Positions 22,205-31,340 are shown, counted from the stretch's first letter. The stretch: DNA of 64,000 nt from Aurantiacibacter poecillastricola (GCF_030730945.1 NZ_JAVAMS010000005.1:1-64000), one strand, 5' to 3'. Notes: generated from the sequence alone by a model not told the origin. Translations and numbers: made by a program.

Positions 22205-23469
22205 CAGTGCGGGCTTTCGGTGTAGTAGCGCGGCTGGCGGGGGCGTGTGAACAGCTTGCCTCGTTCGCTGAACAGCACCAGCGCCAGCGCCAGCAGGCTG
22301 CTTGCGAGCAGGGCGACCGCGAGGGGTAGCGCGGTGCCATCATAGGCCTGCCCGATGGCAATTCCCATCACCGCGCCCAGCAGCATGCGGATCGCCGATT
22401 GCACAGAGCTTGCAGCGCCTGCGCTGTCGAAGAAGGGCTGCATCGCGATCGAACCGAAATTCGCGCCGAGAAAGCCCAGCAGGCACAGGTTGATGCTGAT
22501 GAGCGGGAAGAACCAGGCGAGCGAATCGGCATGCACTTCCGCCGCATAGACCTGCACCACGCTGACAAGGATGAAGGCGATGAGGGCGGTATGCGACACG
22601 CGCCGCGCGCCGAACCGCTCAACGATGCGCGAATTGGCGAAGCTGGAGAAAGCCAGCGTGGCGGCCGATGCACCGAAGATCAGCGGGAATTCCTCCTGTG
22701 CCCCGAAATGCTCTCCGATCAGCTGCTGGGCGGAATTGATGTAGCCGAACACCGCACCGAAGGTGAGACCGGCAGCCAGCACGTAACCCACTGCCGCGCG
22801 GGTGCGCAGGGTGAGCGGCAAGTTGCGCACGATGGTGCGCGGATCGATCTTCTGGCGATGGCGCGGATCCAGCGTCTCGGGCAGACGCAGCGCCGCCCAG
22901 ATTGCGGCGGCAATGCCGAAGAAGGCGAGCGCGAAGAATATCCATTCCCAACTGGCAAAGGTCAGCACCGCCTGCCCCAAAGTGGGCGCAAGCACGGGCA
23001 CGGCCATGAACACGATGAAGATCATCGATATGAGCCGCGCCATCTTGTCGCCGTCGAAACGGTCGCGGATAATCGCGGCAGGCAGCACCATCAGCCCTGC
23101 CGTGCCGAAGCCCTGCGCCGCGCGCAACGCCAGCAGGATCTCGAAACTGGGCGCTATCATGCACAGCAGCGAAGCCGCGAGATAGATGGCAAGGCTGACG
23201 AACAGCACGGGCCTCCTGCCATAGCGGTCGGCAAACAGGCCCGGCACGAGGCTGCCGAAGCCGGTGGCCAGCAGATACACCCCCACCACCAGCTGGCGGC
23301 GGTTGGGATCGTCTATGGAAAATGCGCTGGCAATATCGTCCAGCGCGGGCAGCATGGCGTCGATTGCAAGCGCATTCAGGCTCATGAGAGCGGCCATCAG
23401 GACGATGAATTCTCTCTGCCCGACCTGGCGGCCCGAGCCATCGGCGGCGGTTATAGTCAGGGTGGTCAC
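22204..23469 (-). CDS. MFS transporter of the Bcr/CflA drug-efflux type
   Basis: This is a 12-helix major facilitator. The stretch REFIVLMAALMSLNALAIDAMLPALDDIA, the GPxxDRYGRRPVLF-like loop (PGLFADRYGRRPVLF) and the motif LAPTLGQAV in helix five point to the Bcr/CflA exporter group. The GTG at 23469 is preferred because AAAGGAACC lies just upstream; the ATG at 23487 is the alternative and adds six residues. The stop overlaps the glpD start. An exported substrate cannot be named. Confidence 0.85.
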   Translation of the reverse strand: MTTLTITAADGSGRQVGQREFIVLMAALMSLNALAIDAMLPALDDIASAFSIDDPNRRQLVVGVYLLATGFGSLVPGLFADRYGRRPVLFVSLAIYLAASLLCMIAPSFEILLALRAAQGFGTAGLMVLPAAIIRDRFDGDKMARLISMIFIVFMAVPVLAPTLGQAVLTFASWEWIFFALAFFGIAAAIWAALRLPETLDPRHRQKIDPRTIVRNLPLTLRTRAAVGYVLAAGLTFGAVFGYINSAQQLIGEHFGAQEEFPLIFGASAATLAFSSFANSRIVERFGARRVSHTALIAFILVSVVQVYAAEVHADSLAWFFPLISINLCLLGFLGANFGSIAMQPFFDSAGAASSVQSAIRMLLGAVMGIAIGQAYDGTALPLAVALLASSLLALALVLFSERGKLFTRPRQPRYYTESPH

Positions 23470-23521
23470 GCAGGTTCCTTTGGCCATAAAAAGCGAGCGA
23501 GAAAAGGATTAAGTCAATTTC

Positions 23522-24685
23522 GTGCCGAAAGGCTATAACCCGCAAGCCATGGCGAATCCCGATGACAGCGACATTGAGGCAGGCGACGAACCAGCGCCCG
23601 AAGCGGAAGGCCTGCGCAAGATCATCCATGTCGACATGGACGCCTTCTTCGCCAGCGTTGAGCAACGCGATCATCCCGAATTGCGCGGCAAGCCGGTGGC
23701 AGTGGGGGGATCGAGCGGGCGCGGCGTGGTGGCGGCGGCAAGCTACGAGGCCCGGAAATTCGGCGTGCGCAGTGCCATGCCCTCGGTCACGGCGAAGCGC
23801 AAATGCCCGGACCTCATCTTCTGCAAAAGCCGCTTCGACGTCTACCGCGAAGTGTCAGAGCAGATCCGCGCGATCTTTCACCACTATACTCCGCATGTGG
23901 AGCCGCTGAGCCTCGACGAGGCCTATCTTGACGTGACCGAAGATCTGCACGGCATCGGCTCTGCGACGGCCATCGCCCAGGCAATCCGCCGCGAAATCCG
24001 CGAGGCGACGCAGCTGACGGCAAGCGCCGGGGTCTCCTACAACAAGTTCCTCGCCAAGCTGGCGAGCGACCAGAACAAGCCCGACGGGCTCTGCGTGATC
24101 CGCCCCGGCGAGGGCGCGGCCTTCGTGCAGTCCCTCCCCATCCGGCGGTTTCACGGCATCGGCCCCAAGGGCGCGGAGAAGATGGCGCGGCTGGGGATCG
24201 AGACGGGCGCGGACCTCGCCGCGAAGGACCGCGCCTGGCTGGGCGCGCATTTCGGCAGCTTCGGCGACTATCTCTACCGCGCGGCGCGGGGGATCGACCT
24301 TCGGCCCGTGCGCACCAACCGCATACGCAAGTCCATCGGCGGTGAGCGCACCTTCAATGAGGATATCTCCGCCGATGCGGACCTGCGCGACACGCTGGAG
24401 CGGATCATCGAGATCGTGTGGGAGCGTATCGCGGCCAAGCAGGCCAGGGGCCGCACGGTGACGCTGAAGCTGAAGTTCAACAACTTCCAGCTCGCCACCC
24501 GCTCGCGCTCCCTGCCGCATCTCGTGGCGGAGAAGGCGGAATTCGCCGAGGTCGCGCGGGCTATCCTGGAGGACGAGATGCCGCTGCCCATGCCGATCCG
24601 GCTGATGGGCCTGACGCTCAGCAATCTCGAGCGGGAGGACAAGACCGTCGCTCGTGGCGACGATCCACAGCTATCGCTGCTCTAG
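23522..24685 (+). CDS. dinB: DNA polymerase IV
   Basis: DinB is a Y-family polymerase for translesion synthesis. The product (387 residues from GTG at 23522) has the catalytic blocks IIHVDMDAFFASVEQRD, SLDEAYLDVTEDL and SAGVSYNKFLAKLASDQNKPDG, the helix-hairpin-helix FHGIGPKGAEKMARLGI, and the little-finger domain. The ATG at 23549 is a possible later start; neither has an ideal ribosome site. The C-terminal end PQLSLL resembles a beta-clamp-binding peptide (QLSLL). The 3' end overlaps the convergent Nudix gene by 15 bases. Confidence 0.95.
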   Translation: MPKGYNPQAMANPDDSDIEAGDEPAPEAEGLRKIIHVDMDAFFASVEQRDHPELRGKPVAVGGSSGRGVVAAASYEARKFGVRSAMPSVTAKRKCPDLIFCKSRFDVYREVSEQIRAIFHHYTPHVEPLSLDEAYLDVTEDLHGIGSATAIAQAIRREIREATQLTASAGVSYNKFLAKLASDQNKPDGLCVIRPGEGAAFVQSLPIRRFHGIGPKGAEKMARLGIETGADLAAKDRAWLGAHFGSFGDYLYRAARGIDLRPVRTNRIRKSIGGERTFNEDISADADLRDTLERIIEIVWERIAAKQARGRTVTLKLKFNNFQLATRSRSLPHLVAEKAEFAEVARAILEDEMPLPMPIRLMGLTLSNLEREDKTVARGDDPQLSLL

Positions 24686-25135
24686 CAGGTGGACGCGGTC
24701 GCGCACCGTGCGGCTGGTGTTGTCGGGAAGCATGTCGAGCGCGAAGAAGCGCGCTTCCACCACCTCGCGCATGTCCGGCCGTGGCTCCCCCTGGATGAGG
24801 CCGGTGAACACCTGCACGCGGTTGCGGGAGCCGAGATACATGTCCTCGAGGTGGCCAAGCCGCACGGGCTCGGCGAGCGTGCAGCGCAGTTCCTCGTGGA
24901 GTTCGCGCAGCGCCGCGGCCTCGCCGTCCTCGTCCTTGCGCATGCCGCCGCCGGGAAAGGCCCAGACCGCCGGGCCGTAGGAATGGCGCACCAGCAGCAC
25001 GCGCCCCTCACCATCGCGCCCGATCACGCAGCAGCCATGCACCTCGCCCTTGAAATGGCGCAGGAAAATCCGCCGGAGACCGTGGCCGAGACGATAGAGC
25101 GCGCGGTGAAGCGGCGCGGGGATCAGGTGAAGCAT
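24671..25135 (-). CDS. Nudix hydrolase
   Basis: The 154-residue product has a Nudix box spanning residues about 62-85 (GGGMRKDEDGEAAALRELHEEL), with the REL.EEL metal-binding core intact, after an RVLLVRHSYGPAVWAFPGG lead-in. Nudix enzymes cleave nucleoside diphosphates linked to another moiety; the substrate cannot be told. It overlaps the preceding pgl gene by 13 bases, suggesting a shared transcript. Confidence 0.88.
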   Translation of the reverse strand: MLHLIPAPLHRALYRLGHGLRRIFLRHFKGEVHGCCVIGRDGEGRVLLVRHSYGPAVWAFPGGGMRKDEDGEAAALRELHEELRCTLAEPVRLGHLEDMYLGSRNRVQVFTGLIQGEPRPDMREVVEARFFALDMLPDNTSRTVRDRVHLLEQR

Positions 25136-25743
25136 GTCACCTTCTGACTTGCCGCCGCCAGCAGCCGCGCGACGGGCAGGTCGCTCTCGCCGGCCGCGGC
25201 GGTATCAAACACAGCGCGCTTGTCGTCGCCGCGGATGACGAACATCAGCGCGTCGCTGTCCAGCAGCGAAGGCATGGTCAGCGTCACCCGGTCGAACGGC
25301 GCCTCGGGCGGCAGGGGATCGGGCGTGAGGCGGCGGATCGGCGCGGAATCGTCGGCCTTAGGATCGGTGTTCGGGAACAGGCTGGCGATATGTCCGTCCG
25401 CCCCCATGCCAAGCCAGACGAGCGCGAAATGCGGAACCTGTTCCATCACCGTGAGCGTCGCCACCTGCGCGCCGGCAGGTTCGAACAGGGCGCGGATCTT
25501 TCCGGTATTGCTGGCATCGTGCTCCTCGGGCACCACCCGGTCGTCGCCCGGCCACACCGTGATGCGGCTCCAGTCGAGGTCGGCCTGCACCAGCTTCTGC
25601 ATGATCGGGAACGGGGTGGACCCGCCCGGCACACTGATTGCCAGCGGCTCTTCGGACGCGGCAAGCGCAGTACGCAGCTTCGCCTCGATGAAGGAGGCAA
25701 TGTCTTCGTCGCTTGCATTCTCGATGATGTCGATATCGGGCAT
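25123..25743 (-). CDS. pgl: 6-phosphogluconolactonase
   Basis: The 206-residue product fits the Pgl/NagB-like family: AISVPGGSTPFPIMQ phosphate-binding loop, WSRITVWPGDDRVVPEEHDASN, LVWLGMGADGHIASLFP and LTMPSLL. It hydrolyses 6-phosphogluconolactone in the oxidative pentose phosphate or Entner-Doudoroff route. The start at 25743 (MPDIDIIEN) follows GGGAGG; the frame extending to 25761 has no such site. It starts only 17 bases after the dps terminator hairpin, leaving little room for its own promoter. Confidence 0.9.
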   Translation of the reverse strand: MPDIDIIENASDEDIASFIEAKLRTALAASEEPLAISVPGGSTPFPIMQKLVQADLDWSRITVWPGDDRVVPEEHDASNTGKIRALFEPAGAQVATLTVMEQVPHFALVWLGMGADGHIASLFPNTDPKADDSAPIRRLTPDPLPPEAPFDRVTLTMPSLLDSDALMFVIRGDDKRAVFDTAAAGESDLPVARLLAAASQKVTCFT

Positions 25744-25753
25744 AGGCCTCCCT

Positions 25754-25797
25754 AAACGCAAAACCGCCGCGGAGCGAGGGGCTCGCGGCGGTTTCGG
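25754..25797 (-). terminator. Rho-independent terminator after dps
   Basis: An 11-bp perfect inverted repeat, AAACCGCCGCG and CGCGGCGGTTT (25761-25771 and 25784-25794), has a 12-base loop and, on the minus strand, ends in TTTTGCGTTT. It lies between the dps stop and the pgl start. Confidence 0.8.
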
Positions 25798-25815
25798 TTC
25801 CTATTGTCGTGCAGA

Positions 25816-26277
25816 TCAGGCGAGCGTGGAATCGAGGAACCAGACGCGTTCCTCGGCCATGTCGGTCCAATCATCGAGCAGACCGTCTGTGGCATTGTCG
25901 CCAGCCTGTTCGGCGTACTTCTTCAGTTCCTTCAGCCGATCCACCACCTTCTGGTTATCGTCACGCAGTTCGCGGACCATCGCCTCGGGTTCGAGCGAGG
26001 TGTCGTCCTGGTCCTTGATCTGCGTATGCTTGGCGACGGATCCAATTGAGGTCAGCGTGCGTTCGCCATTCTTGCGAACTCGCTCGCCGATGGCGTCGAT
26101 CTGGTCGCGAATTTCCACGGCCTGTTCGTCGAACAGCAAATGGAGGTCGCGGAAACGCGGACCCTGTACGTGCCAGTGGAAGTTCTTGGTCTTGAAATAG
26201 AGCGCCATGTGATCTGCGAGAAGGCCGTTCAGCCCTTCGATCAGCGCGGTTTTCGAGTTGTCTCCGGTGGTTGCCAT
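25816..26277 (-). CDS. dps: Dps family DNA-binding ferritin-like protein
   Basis: Dps forms dodecamers that oxidise and store iron and protect DNA in stress. The 153-residue product carries the ferroxidase residues in HMALYFKTKNFHWHVQGPRF and DLHLLFDEQAVEIRDQIDAIGERV. The start at 26277 (MATTGDNSKTAL) is preceded by AAAGGACG; the longer frame to 26358 is not supported. A strong terminator follows. Confidence 0.93.
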   Translation of the reverse strand: MATTGDNSKTALIEGLNGLLADHMALYFKTKNFHWHVQGPRFRDLHLLFDEQAVEIRDQIDAIGERVRKNGERTLTSIGSVAKHTQIKDQDDTSLEPEAMVRELRDDNQKVVDRLKELKKYAEQAGDNATDGLLDDWTDMAEERVWFLDSTLA

Positions 26278-26388
26278 GATGATATCCGTCCTTTCGTTTG
26301 TGCGTTTACCCGACCAACGGACAAACCCGCCCCAAGTTTCGTAGTTTTGCCGGGTCACTGTGATCGTTTCACTCGATCCTGCACCATG

Positions 26389-26937
26389 TCATTGAGCGGA
26401 AAACGCAATTATCGACGCAGCCAGGACGAGTCCGGCGGCAACGCCCTTTCGCAAGGCCTTGAGCGGCAGGGCCTGCCACTCCTCGCCCGTAAAGATGGCC
26501 ACGCCAAGCACGGCGATGGCGGCAAGCGCGCCTCCGGTTGCGGCAAGCAATGGCTCGCCCGTCGCAATGGCGAGCGAGAGGATGATGAAGCCGCTCGCAT
26601 CGCTGACCATGCCGACCAGCAGCACCAGCGTAATCGCGCCGATGGAACGTGTCGGCTCGCGCGGATTGGTGGGCGGTGTGCGCAGAAGCACTTCGAGAGC
26701 GGCAAGGAATAGCGCGAGCGCGACGACCAGCGGTTTCATGTCGGGCCGGATCAGCGGCGCGAGTTCGCCCGCGATCCATGCCGCAAGCGCCGCTCCCGCG
26801 AGGGCGGCAAACACGACGGTGACGAGCAGCGGCCCGCCCCAGCCCAGCGCCGCCCGCAGCCGCGCCACGCGAACCGCGTCCCGGCCCGCCAGCATGGCGG
26901 CAGCAACGGCGAGGAAGGTCAGGAAGAAGGCGGGCAT
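26389..26937 (-). CDS. GDT1/TMEM165-like membrane protein (tentative)
   Basis: The product is about 182 residues with six hydrophobic segments in two similar halves: the first begins MPAFFLTFLAVAAAMLAGRDAV and the second near ITLVLLVGMVSDASGFIILS. The two-halved layout resembles the TMEM165/GDT1 family of cation exchangers, but the ExGDK motif is degenerate (AGRDAV, VSDASG), so the call is weak. The start at 26937 is chosen over 26982 because the extension is hydrophilic and overlaps fliA. It follows fliA on the same strand by 34 bases. Confidence 0.5.
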   Translation of the reverse strand: MPAFFLTFLAVAAAMLAGRDAVRVARLRAALGWGGPLLVTVVFAALAGAALAAWIAGELAPLIRPDMKPLVVALALFLAALEVLLRTPPTNPREPTRSIGAITLVLLVGMVSDASGFIILSLAIATGEPLLAATGGALAAIAVLGVAIFTGEEWQALPLKALRKGVAAGLVLAASIIAFSAQ

Positions 26938-26971
26938 GGTCCCTCGCCCATAGCAGCGCGACCTTAATGCG

Positions 26972-27694
26972 CTATCCGTCATCCTCCATCAGCTGGCGGA
27001 TCTTCACCAGCGCCTGTGCCTTCAACTGGTGGACGCGGGGCACGCTTACCTCCAGCACCTGCGCGATTTCGGTGAGGTTGAGTTCCTCCACGAAATAGAG
27101 CTGCAACACCAGTTTCAGCCTGTCCGGCAGGGCAACCATTGCTTCACCCAGCCGGTCATTATCCTGCATCTGGGCCACGAGGGCGAAGGGATCGGGAAGG
27201 TCGGAAGCGAAGAGGTCGCTCGCCTCGTCATAGGCGCTGTCCATCGAGACGATCTGCACGTCGTCGCCCAGGTGCTGGGCCAGTTCGTCGGACGTCAGGC
27301 CTACCAGAGCGGCGAGTTCGTCATGGCTCGGCTCGCGGCCCGAGAGCTGGGTGAATTCGCGCCGCGCCTCGGCGATCTCGCGCTTGCGCTTCACCGCGCC
27401 GCGGCTGACAGGCATGGACTTGCGGATAAGGTCGAACATCGCCCCGCGCACGCGCAGCTTGGCATAGGCGGCAAAGCCGTCCTCGCCCGGCCCCTCGTGA
27501 TTGCGGGCCGCTTCGGTAAGGGCGATGAAGCCCGCCTGCATCAGGTCCTCGATCTCGATACCGTCGCGGCCCGCCCCGTTGATGTGCCAGGCCGCCTTGC
27601 GCACCATCGGGACGAAGCGCTGCACCCGCTCGCTCACGATGTCGCGGCCCTTGTAGGCGGCTGCGGCGGCGAAGGCTGTGGGTTCGTGTTTCAT
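26972..27694 (-). CDS. fliA: RNA polymerase sigma factor FliA (sigma-28)
   Basis: FliA directs late flagellar transcription. The 240-residue product has sigma-70 region 2 (RDGIEIEDLMQAGFIALTEAARN, FAAYAKLRVRGAMFDLIRKSMPVSRG), region 3 (GREPSHDELAALVGLTSDEL) and region 4 with its helix-turn-helix (LPDRLKLVLQLYFVEELNLTEIAQVLEVSVPRVHQLKAQAL). The start at 27694 overlaps the flhA stop (ATGA). Its partner anti-sigma factor FlgM is encoded 3.5 kb away, and likely target promoters are upstream of flagellin and flgM. Confidence 0.95.
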   Translation of the reverse strand: MKHEPTAFAAAAAYKGRDIVSERVQRFVPMVRKAAWHINGAGRDGIEIEDLMQAGFIALTEAARNHEGPGEDGFAAYAKLRVRGAMFDLIRKSMPVSRGAVKRKREIAEARREFTQLSGREPSHDELAALVGLTSDELAQHLGDDVQIVSMDSAYDEASDLFASDLPDPFALVAQMQDNDRLGEAMVALPDRLKLVLQLYFVEELNLTEIAQVLEVSVPRVHQLKAQALVKIRQLMEDDG

Positions 27695-29802
27695 GCGGCA
27701 AGCACCTTTTCGTGGGATGCATCGGGCAATTGCGGGGGAGCGGCGGGCGGGGCCTGCCGACCGCCGATCACCGCGAGCACCTCCACCGGCTGGCCGGGCG
27801 GCAGTTCGGCAATGGAGATGACGAGACAGGTGGGCGCACGCTGGCGCAGCAGGGCGGCAAGCGCGCGGCGGGCAGGCGGCTGGACGATAAGAGCGAGGCC
27901 GCGTACGGGGTGCTCTGCCAGCTGTGCGGAAACGGCGTCGCCGATCATGCGCGCGCAATCGGGCTCGATCACCGGCTGGCCGGTGACGGGATCCTTCATC
28001 CCGCCAAGGATCGCGCCTTCCAGCTCGGCATCCAGCGTCAGCACGCCCAGCGCCTGCGTGGGCGGGCAGATCTGTCCTACCAGCCAGTTGCCGAGGTCTG
28101 CGCGGATATGGTCCACCAGCGTGTCGAAATCCTTGGTGACCTGCAGTCCCAGCGCGAGGCTGGAGAGGATCGGCACCGGATGCGCGAGGCTGATACCGTC
28201 CGCCAGCAAGGCGCGCAGCATCCGGGTGACGGCGGCAAGCGAAAGTGGATCGGGATGGATCGCCTCGACCAGGCCGGGCGAGCGGTCCTTCACCGCATCG
28301 AGCAGGCTGCGCACCTCCTCGGGGCCCAGCAGCTGGTCGGGCCGCTCCTGCAACAGCTGGTTCAGATGGGTGGCGATAACGGTATCGGCGGCAACGGTAA
28401 GGAAACCCTCGGCCGTGGCGTGGTCCTTCTGAGCTGGCGCGATCCACATGGCGGGGCAGCCGAAGCTGGGATCGACCGTTGCCTGCCCGGTGAGGCCATG
28501 CTCTGACCGCACCTCGCCCGTATCGATCGCCAACACGGCATCGGGCCGGGCTTCCGCCCGTGCGAGTTCCACGCCGCCCAGCATCACGCGATATTCATTG
28601 GCCGGCAGTTCGAGCGAATCCCGTATACGGAATTGCGGCACGACGAAGCCGAAGCCCTGCGAGAGCTGCTTGCGCACGCCGGTAATGCGGGTGACCAGCG
28701 GCGCGCCCTGCACCTCGTCGACCAGGTGGACGAGGCCGTAACCCATTTCCAGCGTGACGAGCGTATGGTCGCTGACATCGGCGATGGCAATTTTCTGCGG
28801 CTCGTCGGGTATATCCTCCACCGCTTCGACCACCGGCGTATCTAGCTTGCGCTTCAGCGTGCGATAGAGCCAGAAGGCAAGGCCCGCGGCGGGCAGGAAC
28901 ACCATTTGCGGCATCGCCGGGATCAGGCCGATCGCGCCCAGCACCAGTGCCACGGGCAGCCAGCTGGCGGGATTGGAGAATTGCCGTCCGATCTGGCCGA
29001 CAAGATCGCTTGCATCGGTGACGCGGGTAACGATCGAAGCCGCCGCGATGGAAAGCAGCAACGCGGGCACCTGCGCCACCAGCGCATCGCCCACGGCCAG
29101 CGTGATGAAGGTCTCCGCCGCCTCGCCCGCGCTCATCCCGTAGCCGATCATGCCAAGGCCGATCCCGGCGATGATGTTGACCGCCAGGATCAGCATGGCG
29201 GCAATGGCATCGCCCTTCACGAATTTGGATGCACCATCCATGGAGCCGTAGAAATCGGCCTCGGTGGAGACTTCGACACGGCGCGCCTTGGCTTCCTCGG
29301 CTGTCATTAGCCCTGCTGCGATATCGGCATCGATGGCCATCTGCTTGCCGGGCAACGCATCCAGCGTGAAGCGCGCCGAGACCTCGGACACGCGCCCCGC
29401 GCCCTTGGTGATCACCACCAGGTTGATGATGAGCAGGATGATGAAGACGAACAGGCCAACGGCGAAATTCCCGCCGACGAGAAAGGCCCCGAAGCTCTCG
29501 ATCACCTGCCCCGCAGCGCCCTCCCCCTCGTGCCCGTTCACCAGCACGATGCGGGTGGAGGCGACGTTGAGGGCGAGCCGGAGCAGGGTTGCGAACAGCA
29601 GCACGGTAGGAAAGGCGCTGAAATCGAGCGGCTTGGTGGCGTTCAGGGCCGCCATCAGCACGCCGATGGAGAGCGCCATGTTGAAGACGAAGAACACGTC
29701 GAGCAGCACTGTGGGGATCGGCAGCACCATCATGGCGATGAGCGCGAGGATCCCCGCAGGCAGAGCGAGCGCGGCTAGTTTGAAGGGGAGCTTTGCAGTC
29801 AC
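27691..29802 (-). CDS. flhA: Flagellar biosynthesis protein FlhA
   Basis: FlhA is the large export-gate component of the flagellar type III secretion system. The 703-residue product has eight N-terminal membrane helices, the FHIPEP-family stretch YGSMDGASKFVKGDAIA, and the cytoplasmic domain from about residue 330, including VIRVPQFRIRDSLEL-like and ERPDQLLGPEEVRSLLDA segments. It starts with GTG in a GTGA overlap with the transglycosylase gene and overlaps fliA at its end. Confidence 0.96.
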   Translation of the reverse strand: MTAKLPFKLAALALPAGILALIAMMVLPIPTVLLDVFFVFNMALSIGVLMAALNATKPLDFSAFPTVLLFATLLRLALNVASTRIVLVNGHEGEGAAGQVIESFGAFLVGGNFAVGLFVFIILLIINLVVITKGAGRVSEVSARFTLDALPGKQMAIDADIAAGLMTAEEAKARRVEVSTEADFYGSMDGASKFVKGDAIAAMLILAVNIIAGIGLGMIGYGMSAGEAAETFITLAVGDALVAQVPALLLSIAAASIVTRVTDASDLVGQIGRQFSNPASWLPVALVLGAIGLIPAMPQMVFLPAAGLAFWLYRTLKRKLDTPVVEAVEDIPDEPQKIAIADVSDHTLVTLEMGYGLVHLVDEVQGAPLVTRITGVRKQLSQGFGFVVPQFRIRDSLELPANEYRVMLGGVELARAEARPDAVLAIDTGEVRSEHGLTGQATVDPSFGCPAMWIAPAQKDHATAEGFLTVAADTVIATHLNQLLQERPDQLLGPEEVRSLLDAVKDRSPGLVEAIHPDPLSLAAVTRMLRALLADGISLAHPVPILSSLALGLQVTKDFDTLVDHIRADLGNWLVGQICPPTQALGVLTLDAELEGAILGGMKDPVTGQPVIEPDCARMIGDAVSAQLAEHPVRGLALIVQPPARRALAALLRQRAPTCLVISIAELPPGQPVEVLAVIGGRQAPPAAPPQLPDASHEKVLAA

Positions 29803-30647
29803 AGGCCCAGAGCCTCCAGCCGGGCATAGGCGCTGCGGATATGGGCGGGTGCTTCGCCGCCATTACCGGCGAGGCCGAAGCTGTCGCGCAGCGTATCCGC
29901 CATCGATGCGCGCGGCGCGGACGGCGGTAGGGAAGCCGATACGTTCGCGAAACTTGCGGGAAAGCGCGATGCCTGCACGCTAGCGGTTGCCTCAGCCGTG
30001 GGCGGATTGCCGGGGAACGCCATGGCGCTGTCCACCTTCGCGCGGATCACGCCCATCACCTCCTGCACGGAGCGCGGTGCGCCCGACGGCTTGTTGAAGA
30101 TCGCGCGGTTGGCAGCGGCAGCCTGCGGAAGGAGCGCGGTGGCGGAGCTATCCGGGTCTGTCGCCAGCACGGATAGGAAGCGCGAGGCGCCGGCCGCACC
30201 GAGGAAATGCGCGAGGTAGAGCTCGCTCGCATCGGGGTCGCGGCCCAGCACGCCTTGCAGCGCCGCGCGATTGTCCGTCGCGAGCGCGCCTGCCATGAGC
30301 GAGCTTGCCTGCGGATCGAAGCGCAGGTTCATGATGGCATCGCGCATGGCCGGGTCCGTCACGCTGGCGCGCCCGCCGCGCGTCTCGATCGCGCGCGCCA
30401 TGTCGCCATAACCCAACGCCTCGCCATGCCTGTCGAGCGTGGCGAGCCAGGTCTGGTCGATGAACTGGTAGAGACCGCTGGCGCTGGAGGTGCGAGCCTG
30501 TGCGCGCGGGTTCAGCCCGCTTTCGATGCTTGCCTGCGCCATCAGGTAGTTGAAATCGACGCCGGTGCGCTCTGCCGCGCGGGCGATGGCCTCACGCGGC
30601 TGAGCAGCCCTTGCGGGCAGTGCTGATGCAGATATGCGGTCGGTCAT
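29799..30647 (-). CDS. Flagellar lytic transglycosylase (SLT domain)
   Basis: The 282-residue product has an N-terminal SLT/goose-lysozyme-like domain: the catalytic glutamate is Glu42 in QASIESGLNPRAQA, followed by TSSASGLYQFIDQTW. There is no evident signal peptide, so export may go through the flagellar apparatus, which is an inference. As the flgJ gene here lacks a muramidase domain, this enzyme probably opens the cell wall for rod assembly, like SltF in other alphaproteobacteria. It is transcribed from a sigma-54 promoter at 30689-30704 and overlaps flhA. Confidence 0.85.
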   Translation of the reverse strand: MTDRISASALPARAAQPREAIARAAERTGVDFNYLMAQASIESGLNPRAQARTSSASGLYQFIDQTWLATLDRHGEALGYGDMARAIETRGGRASVTDPAMRDAIMNLRFDPQASSLMAGALATDNRAALQGVLGRDPDASELYLAHFLGAAGASRFLSVLATDPDSSATALLPQAAAANRAIFNKPSGAPRSVQEVMGVIRAKVDSAMAFPGNPPTAEATASVQASRFPASFANVSASLPPSAPRASMADTLRDSFGLAGNGGEAPAHIRSAYARLEALGL

Positions 30648-30688
30648 CCGCCTGGTGGTCCTTGCCGGTTTCTCTTCGCCGAGAGTTC

Positions 30689-30704
30689 AGCAAGGGGCGT
30701 GCCA
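30689..30704 (-). promoter_or_regulatory. Sigma-54 promoter for the transglycosylase-flhA-fliA operon
   Basis: The minus strand reads TGGCACGCCCCTTGCT, a full match to the sigma-54 consensus TGGCACGN4TTGCW with GG and GC separated by 10 bases. It lies about 42 bases before the transglycosylase start, and is nearly identical to the element upstream of flgB, including the following TGAA. Confidence 0.9.
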
Positions 30705-30729
30705 GCCGGGCGGCACTACGTAGTCGTAC

Positions 30730-31050
30730 CTAAGCGCGGTGCGCCTGCGGGGCCGCATAGGTGCCGGAAGATGCGGTCAGCGCCTGAAGGCGTGCGGCGA
30801 CGTTGGCGGCCAGCAGGTTGCGCACCTTGCGGTTCACCTCGTTCTTGCGCCGCGCCGCTTCCACCAGCGTACGGCATTCGGCATCGAGGCTGCCTGCCCC
30901 CTGCCCTTCCAGCGCGCCGCAAAGCGACTGCTTGTCCTGCGCGCTCAGCATCAGTGCGTCGACATCGAGGGCGGCAAGCGCCTGCCGCTCGGTTTCGAGA
31001 ACGGCAAGCATTTGCCGCAGGCTGTCTGCAAGGGTCATGGTGTTGCTCAC
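30730..31050 (-). CDS. flgN: FlgN-like flagellar export chaperone
   Basis: The 106-residue, mostly helical product has the FlgN pattern: an N-terminal helix with LADSLRQMLAVLETERQALAALDVDAL, then a second long helix and RRKNEVNRKVRNLLAANVAARL. FlgN binds the hook-filament junction proteins FlgK and FlgL before export. It follows flgM directly with a four-base overlap, the usual flgM-flgN order. Identity rests on position and helix pattern because the family diverges strongly. Confidence 0.8.
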   Translation of the reverse strand: MSNTMTLADSLRQMLAVLETERQALAALDVDALMLSAQDKQSLCGALEGQGAGSLDAECRTLVEAARRKNEVNRKVRNLLAANVAARLQALTASSGTYAAPQAHRA

Positions 31051-31340
31051 TTGCTATCGCTCAACATGTGGCGCGCCGCGATGATCGCGTCGGTGATCCT
31101 GGAGGGCACAAGCGGGTAGCTGCCATCGCGCAATGCCTGGCGGATCTCGGCGACGCGTTCGGAATCGACGGGGGTCGTGCCCGCACTCACCTTCACGCCT
31201 GTCTGCACGCTTACGCCCTGGTCCACGGCGCCGGTGGCGCGTTCGGCCGTGCCGCTGGCAGGGGCCTTGTCCGACAGTTCGCGGGCGGCCCCGCGCAGGG
31301 GGCCGACGCCGCTCAGTTTCGATACGTCATAGAGGGACAT
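31047..31340 (-). CDS. flgM: Anti-sigma-28 factor FlgM
   Basis: The 97-residue product has the FlgM C-terminal sigma-binding pattern: VDSERVAEIRQALRDGSYPLVPSRITDAIIAARHML. FlgM holds FliA inactive until the hook is complete and is then exported. The N-terminal half is low in structure, as is normal. A FliA-like promoter candidate lies in the 75 bases upstream, which would give feedback control. Confidence 0.92.
   Translation of the reverse strand: MSLYDVSKLSGVGPLRGAARELSDKAPASGTAERATGAVDQGVSVQTGVKVSAGTTPVDSERVAEIRQALRDGSYPLVPSRITDAIIAARHMLSDSK

Noticed and set aside
27695..28447. N-terminal extension of FliA by 251 residues
   Set aside because: It is an out-of-frame shadow of flhA; the ATG at 27694 overlaps the flhA stop and has a ribosome site.
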